A DNA stretch of 64,000 nucleotides from Nostoc sp. CENA543 (GCF_002896875.1 NZ_CP023278.1:1426001-1490000), one strand, 5' to 3'; shown: positions 24,046 through 33,056, counted from the stretch's first letter. Numbers and translations are program-made. The notes: generated from the letters alone by a model not told the origin.

Positions 24046-26976
24046 TTACCCTTGTATTAATGCTTTAAACTGTTCATCATTTCTAATACCATCAAAATCG
24101 GGGTTGCCTTTTGCTTCTTGACGGCATCGAGAAGCATTGAGATGTATTGCTTGTTGCAAATTTTCAATTGCTAGCTCAATGTTTCCTTGCAAAGCGTAAC
24201 AGCAAGCTTTGCCATAATGACCACTTTCATCGTTAGGTTTTAATTCTAGTGCTTTCTCACAACTGACTAATGCTTCCTGATAGCGTCCTGCACGAGCTAG
24301 GACAATACCTTGATTAGCCCACCATAGAGGATCGTCTGGTTGAAGTTTGACAGCTTCATTTACATTTGCCAGTGCTTCATCATAACGACCTAATAAACTT
24401 AGGACTATACCCTTAACACTCAAAAAACCTGCTTCATTCGGTGTAATCTTTAACGCCTGATTACAGCTAGTCAATGCTTCCTCATAACGCTCTAAGTTCC
24501 TCAGTGCATTACTTCGATTTATCCATGCTTCGGGGAATTCATCGTTAATAGCTATGGCTTTGTCACAGCTAGTCAATGCTTCTTCATAACGATCTAAGTT
24601 CCTCAGTGCATTACCTCGATTTATCCATACTTCGGGGAAGTCATCTTTAATTGCTATGGCTTTGTCACAGCTAGTCAATGCTTCTTCATAACGCTCTAAC
24701 TTCCTCAGAGCATTACTTCGATTTATCCATGCTTCGAGGAAGTCATCTTTAATTGCTATGGCTTTGTCATAGCTAGCTAATGCTTCTTCATAACGCTCTA
24801 ACTTCCCTAGTGCATTACCTCGGTTGAACCATACTTCGGGGAAGTCATCTTTAATTGCTATGGCTTTGTCATAGCTAGCTAATGCTTCTTCGTGACGCTC
24901 TAAATTTCCCAGTACATTACCTCGGTTGAACAATGCTTCTAGTAAGTCGTCCTTAATTGCTAAAGCTTTGTCATAGTTAGGCAAAGCCTCTTCATATTCT
25001 TTTAATCTATACAGCCAATTACCGACATCTAAAAACAGACGACTGCTGAATTTAGGATAAGTATCAGTAGCAATAAGTTCAGCTTGTTCAATTGCCCGCA
25101 TTAGCAAATCTTTTCGCTGAATAGGGTTGCTTCTTAGGGATTTATACAACATTCCTGCATACTTACCCAGCCCATCTTTTAACAAGTCAACTTGAGTGAA
25201 ACCAGGTCTTAATGCTGCCTCTATTTCTTCTTTAGAGGGGCCAGTCCCGGTTTCATACTGAATATCATATTGAGATGGATCATCCGCTAACATTACCCAA
25301 CTAAAGATAAATCCCAATTTTATGCTTTTCAACAACTTCTCAGTCGAATCTGGTAAGAGTCGATAATTCTCTACTGCTGCTTCCGCAACAACTGCTGCAA
25401 AAGGAATCATCACTACTTCCAGTTGCTTTAAATAGCGAGAAGCAAACAAATGGGATATGAATTGACGCTGACCTTCATCTCTTCTTGCAAAAAGAGCATG
25501 ATAGAGAAATTCAGCAGTGTGCTGTCGCCAATCAGCGTTTTCGTATTTTTCTGGCTCAGGACTATATTGGGTAACTTCTTGGTTCGCTTGTTGCTCAAAA
25601 TATATAGCTAGCAATTCATGGATTGCACGAAATTGTGTTTTATCATCTTGACAGAATGAAAGTCGAAAAACATTACGGGCCACATCATCCAAGCGATAGC
25701 GACCTTGAACAAACTCAACAAAATCACACTTTATTAGCCAATCAAAACAGTTGAAATTAGCACAAGCACCAGTTTCAAAGTCTATTCCTTGTTTTTGCAT
25801 TAAATACTCAATTAACGACCGATAAAACCAACGGCAACAAGCTGCTATTTGGACTATTTCCTTTTGCTTTGTACTCAATCCTTGCAGTAGTAGATTAGTA
25901 ATTTCTTGGTTGCCACGAGAAAAATCAATCTCTCTATTGGCTTCCTTCTCTCGTTTAATCCATTGAAGATAATAAGGTAAACCTTTAGTTGCTTTATATA
26001 TTTTCTGAATATCACCAGATTTGGTAATGCCGATATGCTGAAGATATTCCTTTGTCTGTTCTTTATTGAATTCATCTAGTCGTTGTTCATAAATCAAATC
26101 CCTATCCTGCTGAAATTTACGCCAACTTTCCTTCTCAAGTAGAGAACGCCGTCCTGCTACCACAAGGCGAACAGGATAAGATTTTAAAGTCGTATCTTCT
26201 AATAAATACTGCCAAAGCCAAGTGTCAATGTCTGGTGGTGCTTTTTCATAGGTATCTAAAATCAACACAGTGGAGTGATTATGCTTTTGAGCTTTCTGTA
26301 TCAAACCCTGAGCAAAGGCATGAGTTAACTTAGGTATGGGTTCGAGCATTAATTCCTGAAGCTCTTTGTCATTTTTCGTTGCTGGATGCTGTTGCAATAG
26401 TTCTTGCATACGCTCTTTACTTGATTTAATCGCCTGTGGTGCATCCGATAACATTCCTCCAGCTTTGACCACAGCATCCAGACCTAAACTTAATGCTGTT
26501 CCAGGATCTCCCAAGTAGGCTGCACCTGTTGCTAGCAGTGTTCCTGTTCCTAGTTCCAGCCAATCTTTAACCGTGTTTTGTTGTTCTGTATCAACTGATT
26601 TACCTCGAACTGGTTCAGTTTTAAGCTTATAAAAAGTCTCATAATATTGCTCATAAAGTGACGTAAACGGATCGGGTTTATGTGATAAATTTCTTAGGGA
26701 AAGTCCAGTAGATTTTGGTAATAGCTCATAAAGCTTCTCCATTAACTTCAGTGGCGTTTGGATATCTGGTGTAAGGCCAAAAGATACTGCGGCAAAGTCA
26801 GCTTGCGACTCGTGCATCTCTTTTAGCTTTTTGATGAGGGTAGTTTTGCCAACTCCTCCAAACCCGTAAACCTGAAACAGCAGTGGGTTAGATTCTGGAG
26901 ATTCTAATGCTTTAGCAAATTTAGCTAAAAAGTCCTTGGCCTGCTGGCGATAAATGTAAGGTATCTGGTTGCTCAT
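24046..26976 (-). CDS. STAND-type P-loop ATPase with C-terminal TPR repeats
   Basis: 976 residues. Walker A GFGGVGKTT is at 38-46 and a Walker B-like STVLILDTYE near residue 237. The central helical region resembles the winged-helix/arm part of STAND ATPases (NB-ARC/NACHT-like). From about residue 640 there are about nine tetratricopeptide repeats; five or six central units of 34 residues (motif RYEEALTSCDKAIAIKDDF) are nearly identical. STAND proteins act as ligand-triggered switches in signalling, and some in anti-phage defence. No separate effector domain is visible at the N-terminus. No cotranscribed partner. Confidence 0.85.
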   Translation of the reverse strand: MSNQIPYIYRQQAKDFLAKFAKALESPESNPLLFQVYGFGGVGKTTLIKKLKEMHESQADFAAVSFGLTPDIQTPLKLMEKLYELLPKSTGLSLRNLSHKPDPFTSLYEQYYETFYKLKTEPVRGKSVDTEQQNTVKDWLELGTGTLLATGAAYLGDPGTALSLGLDAVVKAGGMLSDAPQAIKSSKERMQELLQQHPATKNDKELQELMLEPIPKLTHAFAQGLIQKAQKHNHSTVLILDTYEKAPPDIDTWLWQYLLEDTTLKSYPVRLVVAGRRSLLEKESWRKFQQDRDLIYEQRLDEFNKEQTKEYLQHIGITKSGDIQKIYKATKGLPYYLQWIKREKEANREIDFSRGNQEITNLLLQGLSTKQKEIVQIAACCRWFYRSLIEYLMQKQGIDFETGACANFNCFDWLIKCDFVEFVQGRYRLDDVARNVFRLSFCQDDKTQFRAIHELLAIYFEQQANQEVTQYSPEPEKYENADWRQHTAEFLYHALFARRDEGQRQFISHLFASRYLKQLEVVMIPFAAVVAEAAVENYRLLPDSTEKLLKSIKLGFIFSWVMLADDPSQYDIQYETGTGPSKEEIEAALRPGFTQVDLLKDGLGKYAGMLYKSLRSNPIQRKDLLMRAIEQAELIATDTYPKFSSRLFLDVGNWLYRLKEYEEALPNYDKALAIKDDLLEALFNRGNVLGNLERHEEALASYDKAIAIKDDFPEVWFNRGNALGKLERYEEALASYDKAIAIKDDFLEAWINRSNALRKLERYEEALTSCDKAIAIKDDFPEVWINRGNALRNLDRYEEALTSCDKAIAINDEFPEAWINRSNALRNLERYEEALTSCNQALKITPNEAGFLSVKGIVLSLLGRYDEALANVNEAVKLQPDDPLWWANQGIVLARAGRYQEALVSCEKALELKPNDESGHYGKACCYALQGNIELAIENLQQAIHLNASRCRQEAKGNPDFDGIRNDEQFKALIQG
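24480..24990 (-). repeat. Tandem 102-bp units coding near-identical TPRs
   Basis: Within the STAND ATPase gene, successive 102-base units share long runs of identity, for instance GCTTCTTCATAACGCTC and GCTATGGCTTTGTCA repeat five times. The similarity at DNA level shows recent amplification or gene conversion among the repeats. Confidence 0.85.
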
Positions 26977-27241
26977 TTGGTAATGGAAATACTGAATAGC
27001 TGTATAAGATTTTAGCGAGTCTTAATTTGATTCAGCATCTCACAATACCCTGTTTTCAGGAATTATTTAAAAGTAAGGTTGAAACTTCGTAATTTTGATT
27101 TTACATTTGATACACAATGATCTCCCCTTTCCCCTTCCTAACTGCAAACTTAATATTCCTCAACAACACCATTATTGATTTCCGTAATCGCTTACGCTGG
27201 AGCGGTATTCATTAACTATTCGCATATTTCCATACCAGTGA

Positions 27242-28635
27242 ATGCTGCTTACTATCACCACGACTTACTCCCCAGCGACGGAGTTAGGCTACTTACTCCA
27301 TAAACACCCAGAGCGTTGTCAGTCCTTTGCTTTGAGTTTTGGACAGGCACACGTATTTTACCCAGAAGCAAATAGCGATCGCTGTACGGCAGCGTTGTTA
27401 TTAGATGTTGACCCGGTAAAATTGGTACGGGGTAGGAGTGCGAGTTTAGAACAGTATGTCAATGATCGCCCTTATGTGGCATCATCTTTTATGAGTGTTG
27501 CGATCGCACAAGTATTCAGCACGGCTTTGGGTGGACGCAGTAAAGATAGACCAGAATTAGCCCAAACTCCCATACCTTTATTAGTCAAAATATCTGTATT
27601 ACCCTGTCGTGGTGGTGAAGGTTTCCTGCGGGACTTGTTTGAGCCTTTGGGTTACACTGTCAAAGCTACTGGTCATCTTTTAGATGAAAAATTCCCAGAG
27701 TGGGGAGAGAGTAAATATTTCACTGTGGAATTACAAAATACTCTCACAGTCAGTGATTTGTTAAGTCATCTCTATGTTTTAATTCCTGTACTTGATGATG
27801 ATAAACACTATTGGGTAGGGGAAGAAGAAATCGAAAAATTACTGCGTCATGGTGAGGGTTGGTTGTCGCAACATCCAGCTAAGGAACAAATCACTAGACG
27901 TTATTTGAAACGTCAGCACCGTTTGACGCGTCAAGCATTAGCACAGTTAGTAGAGGAAGATAATCCTGATCCTGATAGTACAGAAGCAACTCACGCTGAG
28001 GAAGAGGCGGCGGTAGAAAAGCCGATTAGTTTAAATCAGCAGCGTATGAATGCGGTAGTTACTGCTTTGAAAGAAAGTAATTCTCGGCGTGTAATTGACT
28101 TAGGTTGTGGTCAAGGGAATTTATTAAAATTGCTCATTAAAGATAGCTTTTTTGAGCAAGTTACAGGTGTGGATGTTTCCTATAGATCGTTAGAAATTGC
28201 TCAAGAACGATTAGATAGGTTAAGACTTCCTCGGAATCAATGGGAAAGATTACAACTGATTCAGAGTGCGTTGACTTATCAAGATAAACGCTTTGCTGGT
28301 TACGATGCTGCGACTGTCATTGAGGTGATTGAGCATTTAGTTTAGATTTACCGCGTTTGGGGTCATTTGAGCGAGTCTTGTTTGAGTTCGCTAAACCCAA
28401 AACGGTGATAGTAACAACGCCGAATATTGAATATAATGTGAAATTTGAAAATCTGCCGGCGGGGAAATTGCGACATAAAGACCACCGTTTTGAATGGACG
28501 CGATCGCAGTTTCAAGCTTGGGCAAATAAAATAGTAGAAAAGTTTGGTTATGCTGTGGAGTTGCAAGCGATAGGGGAGGAAGATACAGAAGTCGGTTCAC
28601 CTACACAAATGGCAGTTTTTAGTTACAATAATTAA
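27242..28635 (+). pseudogene. hen1: 3' terminal RNA ribose 2'-O-methyltransferase Hen1, frameshifted
   Basis: Residues 1-240 match the bacterial Hen1 N-terminal domain (MLLTITTTYSPATELGYLL, GGEGFLRDLFEPLGY), and from about 265 a methyltransferase domain begins with VIDLGCGQGNLL. The metal-binding motif EVIEH is read just before a stop at 28345. The rest continues in another frame from about 28346 to 28635 (GSFERVLFEFAKPKTVIVTTPN, then DHRFEWTRSQF). The break is explained by a 5-bp tandem duplication TTTAG-TTTAG at 28336-28345; removing one copy restores EVIEHLDLPRLGSFERV. Hen1 methylates the 2'-OH of the 3' end of damaged RNA before Pnkp ligation. As written, the metal site is split and the enzyme is inactive unless frameshifting occurs. 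Confidence 0.9.
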
Positions 28636-28649
28636 TCTATTTATGAGGA

Positions 28650-29099
28650 ATGGAAGTAGTTATTTTTATTGGCATTCAAGGCGCAGGTAAATCGACTTTC
28701 TATTGTCACTATTTTTTTCACACCCACATTCGCATTAATCTAGATATGCTCAAAACTCGTCATCGAGAGCAGATTTTTTTACACGCTTGTTTGGAGAGTA
28801 AACAATCTTTTGTTGTCGATAATACTAATCCGACTGTAGAAGAAAGACAGCGTTATATTATCCCAGCTAAGGCGCAAGGTTTTCGAGTTGTGGGGTATTA
28901 TTTTCAAACTGAATTAGAGGAGTGTAAAAAAAGAAATAGTCAAAGACCTGCTAAACAAGTTGTGCCGCTTGTGGGGTTATTAGGGACGTATAAAAAACTG
29001 GTTTTACCAAATTGGGAAGAGGGTTTTGATGCAATTTATAAGGTTAAACCAGATTTAAATTATTCATTTATTATTGAGGAATGGCAGCGTGAAATTTGA
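28650..29099 (+). CDS. P-loop kinase-like ATP-binding protein of the RNA-repair cluster
   Basis: 149 residues. Walker A GIQGAGKST is at residues 8-16, followed by INLDMLKTRHR and VVDNTNPTVEERQRYI, the pattern of small polynucleotide-kinase-like (AAA_33/Pnkp kinase) proteins. The C-terminal half has YFQTELEECKKRNSQRP, which fits the lid and arginine region. It lies 14 bases after hen1 and overlaps the Thg1-like gene by 11 bases, so it is part of the same operon. It may phosphorylate RNA 5' ends or be a smaller paralogue of the Pnkp kinase domain; this is inference. Confidence 0.8.
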   Translation: MEVVIFIGIQGAGKSTFYCHYFFHTHIRINLDMLKTRHREQIFLHACLESKQSFVVDNTNPTVEERQRYIIPAKAQGFRVVGYYFQTELEECKKRNSQRPAKQVVPLVGLLGTYKKLVLPNWEEGFDAIYKVKPDLNYSFIIEEWQREI

Positions 29100-29850
29100 T
29101 GAATTAGATAGTAGAATGCGGGTGTTTGAAACAGCCCACGATCATTGTGTATTACCTGGAATTTATATAGTTGCTAGATTAGATGGACGTAGTTTTACTC
29201 GTCTGACTAAAGAAGTACATAAGTTTGAAGCTCCTTACGATGTCAGATTTCGAGATATGTTGCTGACAACAATTGAGCATTTAATGAATTGCGGTATTGA
29301 TATTCAGTATGCCTATACTCAAAGTGATGAAATTTCCTTACTGTTTGCATATCATGAAGCTACATTCAATCGTAAGGTGAGAAAATTAAACTCAGTTTTA
29401 GCAGGAGAAGCTAGCGCAAAATTTTCTTTACTATTAGGTGATATGGGTTGTTTTGATTGTCGCATTTCACAACTTCCCAATGTGGAAGAAGTGGTAAATT
29501 ATTTTCGTTGGCGACACGAAGATGCTCACAGAAATGCTTTGAATGCTCATTGCTATTGGTGTCTACGGCGTGATGGTCAAAGCGCAACGCAAGCCACTAG
29601 TATGATGAAAGGGTTATCTGTGGCTGATAAAAATGAAATGTTATTCCAACATGGGATTAATTTTAATCAGCTTCCTAATTGGCAAAAACGGGGTGTGGGT
29701 CTTTATTGGGAAGAATATCAAAAAGAAGGATTTAATCCTATCACTGGTGAAAGTGTTCCTGTGTTACGGCGACGCATTCGGCGGGATTTAGATTTACCGA
29801 TGAAGGATGAATATAGTCAGTTTGTTGCTGAGTTATTACATAATCTATAG
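29089..29850 (+). CDS. Thg1-like 3'-5' RNA polymerase (tRNA-His guanylyltransferase family)
   Basis: 253 residues from GTG 29089, preferred because GAGGA lies 8 bases upstream; a TTG at 29074 would add five residues. The catalytic pattern of Thg1 is clear: RLDGRSFTRLTK with metal ligand D32, and TQSDEISLLF with D80-E81. The region RNALNAHCYW replaces the HINN motif of eukaryotic enzymes, as in bacterial Thg1-like proteins, which repair 5'-truncated tRNAs by adding nucleotides in the 3'-5' direction. Location between a kinase-like gene and pnkp strongly suggests a role in RNA end repair. Length and motifs look intact. Confidence 0.92.
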   Translation: MKFDELDSRMRVFETAHDHCVLPGIYIVARLDGRSFTRLTKEVHKFEAPYDVRFRDMLLTTIEHLMNCGIDIQYAYTQSDEISLLFAYHEATFNRKVRKLNSVLAGEASAKFSLLLGDMGCFDCRISQLPNVEEVVNYFRWRHEDAHRNALNAHCYWCLRRDGQSATQATSMMKGLSVADKNEMLFQHGINFNQLPNWQKRGVGLYWEEYQKEGFNPITGESVPVLRRRIRRDLDLPMKDEYSQFVAELLHNL

Positions 29851-29928
29851 TGGTTCATTTAGTTGAATTGTATAGTTAATATTACTCACGCAAAGGCGCA
29901 AAGGCGCAGAGAAAGATAAAAAGAGAAA

Positions 29929-29963
29929 CTAATGACTATTGACTAATGACTATTGACTATTAA
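29929..29963 (+). repeat. Heptamer repeat TAATGACTATTGACT
   Basis: Alternating AATGACT and ATTGACT units fill the 35 bases just before the pnkp start codon. The same family is seen at 20251-20291. Confidence 0.8.
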
Positions 29964-29965
29964 TT

Positions 29966-32623
29966 ATGAAAATTACTATTCCTGAGTTATCTTTGGTTGT
30001 TTTGATTGGTGCTTCTGGCGCGGGAAAATCGACTTTCGCACGTCACCATTTCCAGAGTTTTGAGGTGTTGTCTTCTGATTTTTGTCGGGGGTTGGTTTCT
30101 AATGATGAAAATAATCAGTCGGCTTCTGGGGATGCTTTTGATGTGCTGCACTATATTGCAGCTAAAAGATTAGCCGCAGGTAAGTTGACTGTGATTGATG
30201 CTACTAATGTGCAGGCGGAAGACCGTAAGGCTTTACTGCAAATGGCGAAACAATATCATTGTTTTGCTGTGGCGATAGTTTTTGATTTACCAGAAGCATT
30301 ATGTCATGAAAGAAATCAAAAAAGAAGCGATCGCAATTTCGGTTCTCATGTCGTGCGTCGTCACACTCAAATGTTACGGCGTTCTCTGCACAGTCTAGAA
30401 AAAGAGGGTTTCCGTTATGTCTATACTCTAAAATCTGTGGAGGAAATTGCATCTGTTGAAATCGAAATTCAACCTCTATGGAATAACAAAAAACACGAAC
30501 ACGGCCCCTTTGATATCATCGGCGATATTCACGGTTGCTGTGATGAATTAGAAGCATTACTACAACAGTTAGGCTACGTGAGGAGGCAGGAGGGCAGGGA
30601 GCAGGGGAGACAAGGGAGACAAGGAAGCACAGAAGATTTTACCCCAATGCCCGATGCCCAATGCCCAATGCCCAATGTCCCATCCTTTTGGAATTTCCCC
30701 ACCTATTACCACCCAGAAGGACGTAAAGCTGTGTTTCTTGGTGATTTAGTAGACCGTGGCCCCCGCATTTTGGATACAGTCAAGTTAGTGCGGAATATGG
30801 TTGCAGCCGGGACAGGCTTTTGTGTTTGTGGTAATCATGAACACAAGTTTTTGCGAAAATTACGGGGTAAAAATGTCAAGATAACTCACGGGTTACAGCA
30901 AAGTATTGATGAAATGGAAGCGTTACCTGATGGGGTGCGTGAACCTTTCAGCCAAGAACTCGCAGGATTTTTAGATTCTCTCATCAGTCATTATGTCCTG
31001 GATGACGGACACTTGGTGGTGGCTCACGCCGGGATGAAAGCGGAAATGCAAGGACGCGGTTCTGGTGCGGTGCGGGAATTTGCTATGTATGGAGAAACGA
31101 CGGGTGAGATTGATGAGTTTGGCTTGCCTGTGCGTTACAATTGGGCGGCAGATTATCGGGGTGAGGCTTTGGTAGTTTACGGTCATACCCCTGTCCCGGA
31201 AGCGGAATGGTTGAATAATACGATTGATATTGATACAGGCTGTGTTTATGGTGGGAAATTAACCGCCTTACGCTATCCCGAAAAAGAATTGGTGAGTGTA
31301 CCGGCGGCGCGTGTTTACCGTGAACCAACGAAACCATTAGGCAATAAAAGTATTACTCGGACAGCACAACAAGAATTAGATGATGTACTGAATATTGAGG
31401 ATGTCTTGGGTAAGCGGATTATTAATACTAAACTCCAGCCCAATGTTACCATCCGGGCAGAAAATGCGATCGCAGCTTTAGAAATCATGAGTCGGTTTGC
31501 AGCTAACCCCAAATGGCTGATTTACCTACCGCCTACCATGTCCCCACCTGAGACATCTTCCATCCCTGGTTACTTGGAACACCCCACCCAAGCTTTTACC
31601 TACTACCAAACCCAAGGAATTACAGAGGTAGTCTGTGAAGAAAAACACATGGGTTCACGGGTAATTGCGGTGATTTGTCGTGATATCGCCGCCACCGAAA
31701 AAAGATTTGGGGTGGTGGATGAAGGTATAGGAATTTGCTACACCCGCACCGGCAGACGCTTTTTTGATGACCCAGCATTAGAAGCGCAAGTCTTAGCAAG
31801 GGTGAATCATGCTTTAACTGCCAGTAACTTTTGGTCAGAGTTTAATACAGATTGGGTGTGTTTAGATTGTGAATTAATGCCTTGGTCAGCTAAGGCGCAA
31901 GGTTTGCTAAGGGGACAATATGCACCTGTGGGAGTTGCATCACACCTCGCTTTAAATGATGCTGTAACTTTATTAGAACAGGCTAATACGCGCAATTTAG
32001 ATGTCACTACCCTACTCACTCACTACCAACAACGCGCAGAGATGGCGAGTCAATACGTCGCTGCTTACCGTCGCTATTGTTGGCAAGTTGATGATATTGC
32101 AGATTTAAAACTTGCACCCTTCCACATTTTAGCCACCGAGGGACAAGTTCACACCGATAAAGACCATCGTTGGCACATGGAACAAGCCGCCAAAATCTCC
32201 CACTCAGACCCGGCTTTACTTCTAGCAACTAATTACAAAGTCATCGATTTAACTGACCCCAGTAGCCAAGCTGAGGGGGTGCATTGGTGGTCAGAAATGA
32301 CACAAGCAGGCGGTGAGGGGATGGTAGTAAAACCTATGCAGTTTATTGTCAAAGGTAGTCGGGGTATTGTCCAGCCTGCGGTGAAGTGTCGTGGACAGGA
32401 ATATCTGCGAATTATCTACGGGCCTGAATATTCAGCCGTAGATAATTTACAACGTCTGCGTCAACGGGGTTTATCTTTGAAGCGTTCCCTAGCCATGCGC
32501 GAATTTGCTTTGGGTGTGGAAGCATTGGAGAGATTTGTGAGTCATGCACCTTTACGTCGTGTCCATGAATGTGTGTTTGGGATTCTAGCTTTGGAGAGTG
32601 AACCAATAGACCCCAGATTATAA
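29966..32623 (+). CDS. pnkp: Polynucleotide kinase-phosphatase/ligase Pnkp
   Basis: 885 residues in the three-domain layout of bacterial Pnkp. The kinase domain has GASGAGKST at 15-23. The 2',3' phosphatase domain is a metallophosphoesterase with GDIHG 186-190, GDLVDRG 259-265 and GNHEH 289-293. The C-terminal adenylyltransferase domain has EEKHMGSR at 558-565, with K560 as the AMP-accepting lysine. Pnkp repairs RNA ends and, with Hen1, seals cut RNA. Residues about 206-241, between two phosphatase motifs, are a repeat-derived insert (see separate entry). The gene is 115 bases after the Thg1-like gene and is followed by a strong hairpin. Confidence 0.95.
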   Translation: MKITIPELSLVVLIGASGAGKSTFARHHFQSFEVLSSDFCRGLVSNDENNQSASGDAFDVLHYIAAKRLAAGKLTVIDATNVQAEDRKALLQMAKQYHCFAVAIVFDLPEALCHERNQKRSDRNFGSHVVRRHTQMLRRSLHSLEKEGFRYVYTLKSVEEIASVEIEIQPLWNNKKHEHGPFDIIGDIHGCCDELEALLQQLGYVRRQEGREQGRQGRQGSTEDFTPMPDAQCPMPNVPSFWNFPTYYHPEGRKAVFLGDLVDRGPRILDTVKLVRNMVAAGTGFCVCGNHEHKFLRKLRGKNVKITHGLQQSIDEMEALPDGVREPFSQELAGFLDSLISHYVLDDGHLVVAHAGMKAEMQGRGSGAVREFAMYGETTGEIDEFGLPVRYNWAADYRGEALVVYGHTPVPEAEWLNNTIDIDTGCVYGGKLTALRYPEKELVSVPAARVYREPTKPLGNKSITRTAQQELDDVLNIEDVLGKRIINTKLQPNVTIRAENAIAALEIMSRFAANPKWLIYLPPTMSPPETSSIPGYLEHPTQAFTYYQTQGITEVVCEEKHMGSRVIAVICRDIAATEKRFGVVDEGIGICYTRTGRRFFDDPALEAQVLARVNHALTASNFWSEFNTDWVCLDCELMPWSAKAQGLLRGQYAPVGVASHLALNDAVTLLEQANTRNLDVTTLLTHYQQRAEMASQYVAAYRRYCWQVDDIADLKLAPFHILATEGQVHTDKDHRWHMEQAAKISHSDPALLLATNYKVIDLTDPSSQAEGVHWWSEMTQAGGEGMVVKPMQFIVKGSRGIVQPAVKCRGQEYLRIIYGPEYSAVDNLQRLRQRGLSLKRSLAMREFALGVEALERFVSHAPLRRVHECVFGILALESEPIDPRL
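30581..30690 (+). repeat. In-frame short-repeat insert inside pnkp
   Basis: GGGAGCAGGGGAGACAAGGG-like units and four ATGCCCA-type heptamers lie inside the phosphatase domain coding region, giving the low-complexity peptide GREQGRQGRQG and PMPDAQCPMPN. The frame is preserved. The same motifs are otherwise intergenic in this genome. Confidence 0.85.
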
Positions 32624-32657
32624 ACCCGCTTGGAAAAATTAGCTCAATTAACATCTA

Positions 32658-32698
32658 CCTCTAGCGAGAAATTCAACAGCTAAGTTTCTCGCTAGAGG
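32658..32698 (+). terminator. Terminator-like hairpin after pnkp
   Basis: CCTCTAGCGAGAAA pairs perfectly with TTTCTCGCTAGAGG (14 bp, 13-base loop), followed by TTAATTTAAT. It lies 35 bases after the pnkp stop codon and before the second leader-peptide gene, so it probably ends the RNA-repair operon. Confidence 0.7.
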
Positions 32699-32780
32699 TT
32701 AATTTAATCTATTAAAAATATATCTATATATTAAGGCTATAGGTTGTCTAAACCTATATACGTAAGTGAGGCTAACAATC

Positions 32781-32960
32781 ATGTCAAAACAAATTATTGC
32801 ATCTGATTTACTGGTTGATTTATCTACAACAGAACAGCAAATTATTGCTGGTGGACAAGACCGTGGTGGCGATCGCGGAGATTTTAGAGGAGATGATCGA
32901 GACAGGGATCGTAAATATTACTGCCGTTATTGCTACGATTGCCGTCCTTACCGTGATTAA
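32781..32960 (+). CDS. Double-glycine-leader peptide (CTB-like bacteriocin precursor candidate), peptide 2
   Basis: 59 residues from ATG 32781; AAGTGAGGCTAACAATC upstream parallels peptide 1 at 17672. The leader MSKQIIASDLLVDLSTTEQ ends at IIAGGQ, so cleavage after GG near residue 25 is likely. The core is very rich in Asp, Arg and Gly (DRGGDRGDFRGDD) and ends with three cysteines in an aromatic tail (YYCRYCYDCRPYRD). It resembles cyanobacterial CTB-type bacteriocin-like precursors, with a core unrelated to peptide 1. No modification enzyme or exporter gene is nearby. Confidence 0.7.
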   Translation: MSKQIIASDLLVDLSTTEQQIIAGGQDRGGDRGDFRGDDRDRDRKYYCRYCYDCRPYRD

Positions 32961-33009
32961 TTCTATTTAATCAAAAGCTGATTAAATCGTTGATCTGAAA
33001 TTTTTCTAT

Positions 33010-33036
33010 CGCTCAAGATTTATCAAATCTTGAGCG
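33010..33036. terminator. Hairpin between convergent peptide 2 and P-ATPase genes
   Basis: CGCTCAAGATTT and AAATCTTGAGCG form a perfect 12-base stem around ATC. A second small inverted repeat, ATTTAATCA/TGATTAAAT, lies at about 32965-32987. Placed between two converging genes, it could serve as a bidirectional terminator, though no strong U-run follows. Confidence 0.55.
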
Positions 33037-33056
33037 AATATCAATAATATTAAATA

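Noticed and set aside
24480-24990. CRISPR-like periodic repeats
   Set aside because: The 102-base period is continuous coding sequence for tetratricopeptide repeats, with no spacers.
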